In this document: positions 1 through 5,348 of the stretch, piece by piece
How positions within the stretch are numbered: the first letter of the stretch is position 1
Layout: each line of letters opens with the position of its first letter
NCBI GenBank assembly: GCA_030632745.1
Contig: DAOVUE010000150.1
Span: 1-5,348, forward strand
Origin: Pseudomonadota bacterium
Lineage (GTDB): Bacteria; Pseudomonadota; Gammaproteobacteria; GRL18
DNA length: 5,348 bases
Direction: 5' to 3'
Translations under genes and position numbers: made by a program
Notes under the pieces: model-generated
Databases searched by the model: none
What the model was told of the DNA's origin: nothing
The model's input: only the letters and a program-made list of their open reading frames with translations

Positions 1-57
1 GCCCTTGTGCAAATAAAGTTGTTCCTCTTTAATCTGCAGTACATAACGAACAAGGTT

Positions 58-87
58 AGATTGTGAGAGCGAAGCGAACCACAATCT
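58..87. repeat. 8-bp stem-loop
   Basis: AGATTGTG (58-65) is the exact reverse complement of CACAATCT (80-87), with a 14-base loop rich in GCGAA. A few more pairs can form outside after a gap: AACAA at 49-53 can pair with TTGTT at 95-99. There is no T-run on either strand after the stem, so a terminator is unlikely. It sits directly before the attC-like stem-loop and may be part of the same element. Confidence 0.45.
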
Positions 88-100
88 GAAGCGTTTGTTG

Positions 101-177
101 GAACAAGTTGCTCAATCGGAAAATTACTGCTTGGCACAAAACGTCAATCAGTAATTTTCGCTTAACTCTGCGTTAAT
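101..177. repeat. Possible integron attC-like recombination site
   Basis: GAAAATTACTG (119-129) and CAGTAATTTTC (149-159) form a perfect 11-bp stem with a 19-base loop, and one further C-G pair (117/160) closes around an unpaired G at 118. Outside the stem, the right side reads GCTTAACTCTGCGTTAATC, close in order and spacing to the L'-R' end of known attC sites such as that of aadA1 (GCTTAAC, spacer, GTTAGAT). The left side has AAC then GTT..CAA, which could be R'' and L''. Against it, the right core is GTTAATC rather than a full GTTRRRY, and the left core before AAC does not fit RYYYAAC. No integrase or cassette gene is in the window. A longer version starting at ACATAAC (41-47) is also possible. 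It may simply be an ordinary structured repeat. Confidence 0.25.
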
Positions 178-218
178 CTCTCCTTAATAACCACCTAATG
201 ATGATGTTTTGAATAATT

Positions 219-305
219 GGAAATATCAGCTATCTAGAAATGTATTCCAAAATACTTCTACCTCTTATTTTCCGCTTAAGGTTATTAGCTGATAATTTAA
301 TTTCC
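219..305. repeat. Imperfect inverted repeat downstream of dinG
   Basis: TATCAGCTA (224-232) and TAGCTGATA (286-294) are exact reverse complements. The pairing continues outward as GGAAA (219-223) with TTTCC (301-305) if six bases (295-300) on the right side are looped out. The intervening 53 bases are AT-rich and contain a small hairpin of their own (GTATT 242-246 with AATAC 251-255). It lies 50 bases past the dinG stop. It could be a degenerate miniature element or a weak transcript-end structure; nothing decides between these. Confidence 0.35.
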
Positions 306-354
306 TAACTTACCAGGTAATTGCAAAAATTTATTTTCAATATAATTTTATAAT

Positions 355-2583
355 CTAGATAGCCACATTAATAAGACGTTTATAAGGCGGCAGGGCATTA
401 AGGATTTTTTGACCATAAAATTTTGTTATGACTCTTTTATCTAATAAAGTAATTCGTCCTGTGTCTGTTTCTTTACGAATTAACCGCCCGCAGGCTTGTA
501 CCAGTTTTATAGAGGCATCCGGGACTGATATTTCCATAAAGGCATTGCGCCCCTGGGATTCCAGCCATTCCGTTAAAGAGGCATCGACAGGATCATTGGG
601 TACCGAAAAAGGTAATTTGGCAATAATGACATGTTCACAATATTTTCCCGGTAAATCTATCCCTTCTGCAAAGCTGGCCAGGCCCAGAATAACACTGCCT
701 TTGCCTTTATCGATCTGCTTTTTATGATCATTAATAATCACCTGTTTATTTCTTTGTCCCTGGGTCAATAACAATTGTTTCCAGATGTTGCCGTTGAGTA
801 ATAAGGCGTATTCTACATCATTCATCTGTTTTTTTGAGGAAAAAAGCACCAGAGTACCTTTTTTTGGATCGATTATTTTTTGTAAAATTTCAATGACTTC
901 ATCGGTATGGGCCTGATATTGAGTGGCATCGCTATGCATTGCAGGTACTACAAATTCAACATTATCCTGATAATTGAACGGGCTGGGCAGGATATTAAAA
1001 ATACCCGGAACACCGGAATTTAAAATAAAACGGTCAAAGCTTCCCAGCGCAGCAATTGTTGCACTGGTGACGACGGCTCCATAACATTGAGACCATAAGA
1101 TTTGTTGTAATGAATTAGCGGCTAAAGTGGGGCTGCAGGATAACTCCATATCCTTACCCTCATTGTCATCTATGTTTGTCAGCCAGCGTGCATTAGGCGG
1201 TTGGCTCGATTTATCTGCTGACTCTTTTACAGATTCTTTGCTGGATGAGAAGTCCTGAAAAAGACTCAATGCTGCTTCAATACGATTTTGCATAGGAGAG
1301 AGTACAGGCAGCCATTGTTCAGCTACTTCCGGCTTAAATTCAAGTTCATCTCCATCCAGAACATCCTTAAGAAACAGGCTGATATGTTGAAACTGAGTAT
1401 ATAACTTTTCAAAAATAGTAAGTAAATAACGACATTGTTCCTGTAATTCCTCAGGTATCTGTCCAAACTCAAACCTAAGCACTTTCTCTGTATTATCTGT
1501 CGCTGCATTACTGCCGGTATGGGAATGATAACGACTTTGCGGGAATGTAAACTGATTGACCAGTGTCTGCAGCTGTTTTGTCTGTTCTGAAATCTCTTTA
1601 ATCTGCTCAGGTGTATGACTGATAATCTGTTGTATACGTGCAGGAGGTTTTGCTGAAACTGAAAAGGATTTAAGGGAAGTGCTGACCGTGTCTAACCATT
1701 TAATCGTGGAGTTAATGCGAAATGAAAAACTAAAATGATTAATGGCTTTAGCCGGAAGGTGATGCCCTTCATCAAAAATATAAATACTTTCATCTGGTGG
1801 GGGTAAAATAAAACCACCCCCCATATTTAAGTCACTTAACACCAGATCGTGGTTAACGACGATACAATCGACTTTGAAGACTCTTTCTCTGGCTTTAAAA
1901 TAGACGCACTCATCATAATGTGTACAGCGTTTACCCGAGCATTGATGTTGATCGGAAGTGAGTGGTGCCCAGCTGCTGTGCGGAATAAAATCTTCCCAGC
2001 TGTCAATTTCTCCATCCCATTTTTTTTTCATCCAGGCCTGATAAAGTGCCTCATAAAGCTTTATATCATCTTTATTATTAAGTAAAGTGTTAAATGAAGT
2101 GTTAAATGAAGTGTCTGGAATAGTGTCGGGAACATCATTAGATTGAGGTGTTGATAAAGATAATTCTGTTTGACTGCTTTCATTGATATAGCGATTTAAG
2201 TGGTATAAACACACATAGCGTTTACGACCCTTAGCCAGAGTAAAAGAAAAATTTAAACCGCTGTGTTTTTGAAGATCGGGTAGATCTTTATTAAGAATTT
2301 GTTCCTGCAGGGCTATTGTGGCAGTAGAAATAATCAGTTTCTTTTTTTGTTGTTTAGCAATCGGCAGGCTGGAAACCAGATAAGCGATTGTTTTTCCTGT
2401 ACCCGTACCCGCTTCTAAAGTGCAAATATGAGGAATTTCAGGATTTTCTTTATCAATATTTCCCAGAGTTCGCGCAATATCAGCAATCATTAACTTTTGC
2501 CCATATCTGGGCTTTAGCTCTTTACTCTCAAGTATATGAGTATAAGCAGTTTGTATGGTTGTTTTTAATTTATCATCTAACAC
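355..2583 (-). CDS. dinG: DinG-type ATP-dependent DNA helicase with 4Fe-4S cluster
   Basis: This is a superfamily 2, XPD-like 5'-to-3' helicase. E. coli DinG is known to unwind R-loops, D-loops and forks and is part of the DNA damage response. Starting at the GTG (742 residues; E. coli about 716), the motifs are: Walker A EAGTGTGKT at 57-65; first cluster cysteine C125 in GRKRYVC; C215, C220 and C226 in QCSGKRCTHYDEC, spaced as in DinG; Walker B DEGHH at 271-275; VTSATI at 505-510; SFAEGIDLPG at 637-646; and the arginine-finger motif QACGRLIR at 696-703. All four cysteines and all helicase motifs are intact, so it should be active. The Cys1-Cys2 linker is about 16 residues longer than in E. 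coli and contains a short tandem repeat. The frame runs upstream to an ATG at 2649, but those 22 extra codons are mostly read from a palindromic repeat and have no counterpart in DinG. The homology begins at about LDDKLKTTIQ, and a TAAGG precedes the GTG. The related YoaA is less likely because DinG-specific segments such as GEL/GQIPEEL and DEGHHLP match throughout. Confidence 0.95.
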   Translation of the reverse strand: MLDDKLKTTIQTAYTHILESKELKPRYGQKLMIADIARTLGNIDKENPEIPHICTLEAGTGTGKTIAYLVSSLPIAKQQKKKLIISTATIALQEQILNKDLPDLQKHSGLNFSFTLAKGRKRYVCLYHLNRYINESSQTELSLSTPQSNDVPDTIPDTSFNTSFNTLLNNKDDIKLYEALYQAWMKKKWDGEIDSWEDFIPHSSWAPLTSDQHQCSGKRCTHYDECVYFKARERVFKVDCIVVNHDLVLSDLNMGGGFILPPPDESIYIFDEGHHLPAKAINHFSFSFRINSTIKWLDTVSTSLKSFSVSAKPPARIQQIISHTPEQIKEISEQTKQLQTLVNQFTFPQSRYHSHTGSNAATDNTEKVLRFEFGQIPEELQEQCRYLLTIFEKLYTQFQHISLFLKDVLDGDELEFKPEVAEQWLPVLSPMQNRIEAALSLFQDFSSSKESVKESADKSSQPPNARWLTNIDDNEGKDMELSCSPTLAANSLQQILWSQCYGAVVTSATIAALGSFDRFILNSGVPGIFNILPSPFNYQDNVEFVVPAMHSDATQYQAHTDEVIEILQKIIDPKKGTLVLFSSKKQMNDVEYALLLNGNIWKQLLLTQGQRNKQVIINDHKKQIDKGKGSVILGLASFAEGIDLPGKYCEHVIIAKLPFSVPNDPVDASLTEWLESQGRNAFMEISVPDASIKLVQACGRLIRKETDTGRITLLDKRVITKFYGQKILNALPPYKRLINVAI
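2085..2114. repeat. 12-bp in-frame tandem repeat inside dinG
   Basis: The unit AAGTGTTAAATG occurs twice in full (2085-2096 and 2097-2108) and then half again (2109-2114). On the coding strand it yields the peptide SFNTSFNT, just after a second short repetition PDTIPDT. It lies in the linker between the first and second iron-sulfur cysteines. A 12-bp unit keeps the frame, so copy-number change would alter only linker length. Confidence 0.85.
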
Positions 2584-2592
2584 AAAAGAGAG

Positions 2593-2597
2593 CCTTA
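2593..2597 (-). promoter_or_regulatory. Ribosome binding site deciding the dinG GTG start
   Basis: On the minus strand TAAGG, complementary to the CCUUA end of 16S rRNA, lies nine bases before the GTG at 2583-2581. The competing ATG at 2649 has only TTATTAATTTTCT before it, with no purine-rich site. This, together with where DinG homology begins, favours GTG. Confidence 0.5.
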
Positions 2598-2607
2598 TTT
2601 GCCACGC

Positions 2608-2637
2608 AATACACGGACTAAAAGGTGTCGGAGTCAA
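2608..2637 (-). promoter_or_regulatory. Candidate sigma-70 promoter for dinG
   Basis: On the minus strand TTGACT (2637-2632; five of six to the -35 consensus) is followed after 18 bases by TGTATT (2613-2608; four of six to the -10 consensus). Transcription would start near 2600, giving a leader of roughly 15-20 bases before the GTG and leaving the upstream ATG outside the transcript. The -35 hexamer is part of the left arm of the palindromic repeat, so the repeat may have supplied it. The -10 is poor, so this is a suggestion only. Confidence 0.3.
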
Positions 2638-2697
2638 ATGGCATGACATAGAAAATTAATAAATACTCTGTGCTTGTGCCATTTGACTCCGACACCT
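2623..2697. repeat. Palindromic repeat, copy 1 (REP/MITE-like)
   Basis: Two 21-base arms (2623-2643 and 2677-2697) are perfect reverse complements. Their core is GGTGTCGGAGTCAAATGG on the left and its complement on the right. The 33-base loop contains TTAATAAATACT (2656-2667). The same arm and loop motifs recur at 5150-5225, so this is a dispersed family and not a chance hairpin. The size, lack of coding capacity and intergenic position fit elements moved by REP-associated tyrosine (IS200-like) transposases, but no transposase is present and that link is inferred. It occupies the dinG/tex divergent promoter region and ends 39 bases before the dinG GTG. Confidence 0.9.
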
Positions 2698-2780
2698 GGA
2701 TCAGAAAAGCATCATTATATTCATCGATATAAAAAAAATCGATAGCCTTTTACACATTTCTGCTCTAATATTCCATATTT

Positions 2781-2809
2781 TGATCTTTAGGGAAAAATCC
2801 AATAGATCA
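2781..2809. promoter_or_regulatory. Dyad upstream of tex, possible operator or hairpin
   Basis: TGATCT (2781-2786) and AGATCA (2804-2809) are exact reverse complements around a centre at 2795, with inner pairs including GG (2790-2791) with CC (2799-2800). The dyad ends 37 bases before the tex ATG, where a regulator site or a leader hairpin could be. No good sigma-70 promoter for tex is visible nearby. The best -35-like hexamer, TTTACA at 2749-2754, has only CATATT at 19 bases spacing. The function is unknown and a chance dyad is possible. Confidence 0.25.
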
Positions 2810-2846
2810 GTCACTTTTTATTAATCGCTGGAATCTCTTTAAAAAA

Positions 2847-5141
2847 ATGCTTAAATCAATTATCCAAAGAATCGCAGAAGAACTTAATGTCAAACAATCT
2901 CAGGTAGAAGCGACTATTACTCTGCTGGACGGGGGAGACACTGTTCCGTTTATTGCCCGTTATCGAAAGGAAGTCACCGAGAGTTTAGATGATACACAGC
3001 TCAGATTACTCGATGAGCGTTTGATCTATTTACGTGAACTGGATGAACGCAGAGACAGCATTATAAAAATAATTAATGAACAGGGGAAACTGACGACTGA
3101 ACTCAGGCAGAGTCTTTATACTGCTGACACGAAAACAAGACTGGAAGACTTATATAAGCCCTATAAAGTCAAACGACTTACCAAGGCACAAATTGCCCGG
3201 GATGCCGGTTTAGAACCACTTGCTCAATCTTTATTGGATGATCCGACTCTTAATCCTGAAACAGAAGCTGAAAAATATATTAATAAGGATAAGAAAATCA
3301 TAATAAGCAAGGATGCTCTGGACGGTGCGAAACAGATATTAATGGAGAGATTTGCGGAACATGCAGAATTAGTGGGGCAGTTACGTGAGTACCTTTGGGA
3401 TAATGGTGTTATGCTGTCAAAAGTAGTTGCAGGCCAGGAGGAGGCCGGCAGCAAGTTTTCTGATTATTTTGATGCAAAGGAAAATCTCAATAAAATGCCG
3501 TCACATCGTATTCTGGCATTATTCAGAGGTCGTAAAGAAGGCTTTCTAAGCATTACCACTGAATTGGAAGAAGCTGAATTAACACCAGGCCAGTTGTCTA
3601 CTATGGAGCATAAAATTGCTCAGTGTTTTGCTATTGAAAACCAGCACAGAGCTGCAGATAAATGGTTATTAGAAGTAGTAAAATGGACCTGGCGTATTAA
3701 AGTAAAAACGTCTCTTGATATGGATGTTAAGAAACGTCTCAGAGAAATTGCAGAATCTGCAGCCATTGATGTTTTTGGTGATAATTTAAAAGACTTATTA
3801 TTAGCGGCTCCGGCAGGACAAAAAGTGACCATTGGATTGGATCCGGGATTAAGAACCGGGGTTAAAGTTGTGGTTGTTGATGAAACGGGTAAATTTCTTG
3901 ATGATGCGACTATTTATCCTCATGCACCGAAAAGACAATGGGATCAAGCCATTCATGTGCTTGCTGCTCTGGCACAAAAATACGCTGCACAATTAATCAG
4001 TATAGGCAATGGTACTGCGTCACGGGAAACGGATAAATTAGCCGCCGACCTGATGAAACAATATCCTCAATTGAGGCTTAATAAAATTGTAGTCTCTGAA
4101 GCGGGTGCCTCTGTCTATTCAGCTTCAGAACTGGCAGCAAAAGAATTTCCACAGCTTGATGTTTCATTGCGCGGTGCAGTGTCTATTGCACGACGTTTAC
4201 AGGATCCTTTAGCTGAATTAGTAAAAATTGATCCTAAAGCCATTGGTGTCGGTCAGTATCAGCATGATGTCAGTCAGGTTCAATTAGGTCGCAAGCTGGA
4301 TGTAGTTATTGAAGACTGCGTGAATGGTGTCGGCGTTGATTTGAATACTGCATCTATACCCTTATTAGTTCAGGTTTCCGGCTTAAACAATACTATTGCC
4401 GGCAATATTGTAAGTTATCGTGAACAAAATGGTGCGTTTAAAAATCGTAAACAATTAATGAAAGTTCCAAGACTGGGTGCAAAGGCGTTCGAACAATCGG
4501 CGGGTTTCCTTAGAGTAATGCAGGGTGATAATCCTCTGGATAGTTCAGCCGTACACCCTGAAACCTATAGTGTGGTTGAAAAAATTGCCCAGCATCAGAA
4601 GTGTGATATTCGACATTTAATTGGTGACGCACAATTTCTCAGATCGCTCAATCCTGCTGATTATACCGATGAAAACTTTGGTAAGCTGACTATTAAAGAT
4701 ATTATTAATGAACTGGAAAAGCCGGGACGAGATCCTCGACCGGAATTTAAAACGGCTGAGTTTAAGGAAGGGGTTGAAGAGCCTAAGGATTTAAAACCTG
4801 ATATGATCTTGCAGGGTGTGGTGACGAATGTAACTAACTTTGGTGCCTTTGTTGATATTGGAGTTCATCAGGATGGTCTGGTTCATATTTCTCAATTAGC
4901 AGATAAATTTGTCAAAGATCCACGTGAAATTGTAAAAGCAGGGGATGTGGTCAAAACCAAAGTGGTTGAAATTGATTTGAAACGCAATAGAATTGCTCTT
5001 ACTATGCGTTTAAATGAAAAAGTGGAATCACAGGCAAAGCCTATGGGTGAATTACACAAGAATAAACGTCAGAAGAAAATAGTTAATCAGGCCGCGCCTG
5101 AAAATAACGCCATGGCTGCTGCTTTTGCTAAGCTGAAATAA
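2847..5141 (+). CDS. tex: Tex (YhgF) RNA-binding transcription accessory protein
   Basis: Tex is a conserved cytoplasmic nucleic-acid-binding protein, first described as needed for toxin gene expression in Bordetella pertussis and thought to act with the transcription machinery. The 764 residues (E. coli YhgF about 773) cover all family domains. The helical N-terminal Tex domain spans about 1-200, with TVPFIARYRKE at 32-42 and LEDLYKPYKVKR at 99-110. A RuvC/YqgF-like domain follows at about 325-440, with IGLDPGLRTGVK at 329-340 and IGNGTASRE at 386-394. SEAGASVYSASELAAKEFP lies at 417-435, then tandem helix-hairpin-helix segments at about 490-640 (VGVDLNTAS at 495-503). The S1 RNA-binding domain is at about 652-722, with NFGAFVDIGVHQDGLVHIS at 664-682. 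A short basic tail (KNKRQKK) and an alanine-rich end close the protein. The ATG matches the family's N-terminus. Its ribosome site is weak: GGAA about 13 bases upstream. The gene is complete, monocistronic here, and divergent from dinG. Confidence 0.97.
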   Translation: MLKSIIQRIAEELNVKQSQVEATITLLDGGDTVPFIARYRKEVTESLDDTQLRLLDERLIYLRELDERRDSIIKIINEQGKLTTELRQSLYTADTKTRLEDLYKPYKVKRLTKAQIARDAGLEPLAQSLLDDPTLNPETEAEKYINKDKKIIISKDALDGAKQILMERFAEHAELVGQLREYLWDNGVMLSKVVAGQEEAGSKFSDYFDAKENLNKMPSHRILALFRGRKEGFLSITTELEEAELTPGQLSTMEHKIAQCFAIENQHRAADKWLLEVVKWTWRIKVKTSLDMDVKKRLREIAESAAIDVFGDNLKDLLLAAPAGQKVTIGLDPGLRTGVKVVVVDETGKFLDDATIYPHAPKRQWDQAIHVLAALAQKYAAQLISIGNGTASRETDKLAADLMKQYPQLRLNKIVVSEAGASVYSASELAAKEFPQLDVSLRGAVSIARRLQDPLAELVKIDPKAIGVGQYQHDVSQVQLGRKLDVVIEDCVNGVGVDLNTASIPLLVQVSGLNNTIAGNIVSYREQNGAFKNRKQLMKVPRLGAKAFEQSAGFLRVMQGDNPLDSSAVHPETYSVVEKIAQHQKCDIRHLIGDAQFLRSLNPADYTDENFGKLTIKDIINELEKPGRDPRPEFKTAEFKEGVEEPKDLKPDMILQGVVTNVTNFGAFVDIGVHQDGLVHISQLADKFVKDPREIVKAGDVVKTKVVEIDLKRNRIALTMRLNEKVESQAKPMGELHKNKRQKKIVNQAAPENNAMAAAFAKLK

Positions 5142-5149
5142 TTTGCAGC

Positions 5150-5225
5150 AGGGGTCGGAGTCAAATGATCTATGCACTGAGCTTAATAAATACTAAGTGT
5201 GAAATGCCATTTGACTTCGACGTAA
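5150..5225. repeat. Palindromic repeat, copy 2 (decayed)
   Basis: GTCGGAGTCAAATG (5154-5167) pairs with CATTTGACTTCGAC (5208-5221) with a single G-T position. The loop again contains TTAATAAATACT (5183-5194), identical to copy 1. The left outer end AGGGGTC differs by one base from AGGTGTC of copy 1, while the right outer end and the left inner end (ATC instead of GCA) have drifted. It starts eight bases after the tex stop. It could fold in the tex transcript, but no T-run follows, so a true intrinsic terminator is not supported. Right boundary is approximate. Confidence 0.85.
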
Positions 5226-5260
5226 CTTCTCAATAAGTCCGTGCAACTATTCTCAATTAA

Positions 5261-5334
5261 CGTCATTCCCGAAGTCTTTTATCGGGAATCTATTGCTATA
5301 GATGGATCCCCGATAAAAGACTTCGGGGATGACG
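5261..5334. repeat. BIME-type hairpin of two inverted REP units
   Basis: Two 30-base arms (5261-5290 and 5305-5334) are reverse complements except for one T-G position (5267/5328) and one A-C mismatch (5287/5308). Pairing may run on to a loop of about six bases. Each arm begins CGTCATTCCCGAAG or its complement and has an inner dyad CCCGA...TCGGG, so each arm can fold alone. Units of the form GTCATTCCCG...CGGGAATC are widespread intergenic repeats in proteobacteria, and two facing units make a BIME-like element. In RNA it would form a very stable hairpin downstream of tex and could protect the 3' end or slow transcription. It lacks a T-run. Confidence 0.85.
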
Positions 5335-5348
5335 ATATGTAATATCCA

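Larger units (their letters stand above)
1..354. other. Gene-free left flank containing structured repeats
   Basis: No reading frame here can be supported as a gene. One frame is open from base 1 to a TGA at 64-66 (about 21 codons), which could be the tail of a gene outside the window, but nothing in it is recognisable. The stretch holds a stem-loop at 58-87, an attC-like stem-loop at 101-177 and an imperfect inverted repeat at 219-305. The last part (306-354), just past the dinG stop codon, is very AT-rich. No GC-rich hairpin with a T-run that would end dinG transcription on the minus strand is visible. Confidence 0.6.

Noticed and set aside
428..727. Plus-strand open frame of 99 codons
   Set aside because: It lies antisense within dinG over the conserved C-terminal helicase motifs, has no recognisable domain and no plausible ribosome site; it is a by-product of dinG coding.
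1323..1508. Second minus-strand frame overlapping dinG
   Set aside because: It runs in another frame inside the middle of dinG, whose own frame is uninterrupted; it is not a frameshifted fragment.
1849..2621. Plus-strand open frames at 1849-2085 and 2388-2621
   Set aside because: Both are antisense to the dinG iron-sulfur and N-terminal region and show no family features.
2749..2779. Possible tex promoter, TTTACA with CATATT
   Set aside because: The 19-base spacing and weak -10 do not support listing it as a promoter.
3224..3832. Minus-strand open frames at 3224-3454 and 3620-3832
   Set aside because: Both are antisense to well-conserved tex sequence and have no support of their own.
355..5141. 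Both long frames being 764 codons, suggesting a duplication
   Set aside because: Coincidence: the proteins are unrelated, and the dinG frame is probably 742 codons.
5150..5334. Intrinsic terminator for tex
   Set aside because: Both hairpins are explained as repeat elements and neither is followed by a run of T.
2623..5334. CRISPR array from recurring palindromes
   Set aside because: There are only two copies of one family, 2.4 kb apart, with no regular spacers and no cas genes.

Overview
The window looks like chromosomal DNA of an AT-rich gammaproteobacterium. The basis is that both proteins it encodes follow the Escherichia coli DinG and YhgF/Tex sequences, as I recall them, almost motif for motif. 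The low GC and the types of intergenic repeat argue against an enterobacterium. The species cannot be named from this sequence.

Layout. Positions 1-354 hold no supportable gene. They contain two stem-loops (58-87 and 119-159), the second inside a weak integron attC-like arrangement, and a long imperfect inverted repeat (219-305). Positions 355-2583, minus strand, encode a DinG-type iron-sulfur DNA helicase. Its reading frame is open back to an ATG at 2649, but that ATG lies inside a mobile-type palindromic repeat. The likely start is the GTG at 2583. Positions 2584-2846 are a divergent intergenic region that carries the palindromic repeat (2623-2697) and a dyad (2781-2809). Positions 2847-5141, plus strand, encode the Tex transcription accessory protein. 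Past its stop come a second, decayed copy of the same palindrome (5150-5225) and a long REP/BIME-type hairpin (5261-5334).

Both genes are housekeeping functions of nucleic-acid metabolism: DinG unwinds R-loops and damaged or forked DNA, and Tex is an RNA-binding factor linked to transcription. They are divergently transcribed, so they form no operon, and no joint role is shown.

I see no undescribed defence or mobile system. The parts worth a second look are intergenic: the paired palindromes on either side of tex, the way one of them has changed the 5' end of dinG, and the attC-like structure at the left edge.
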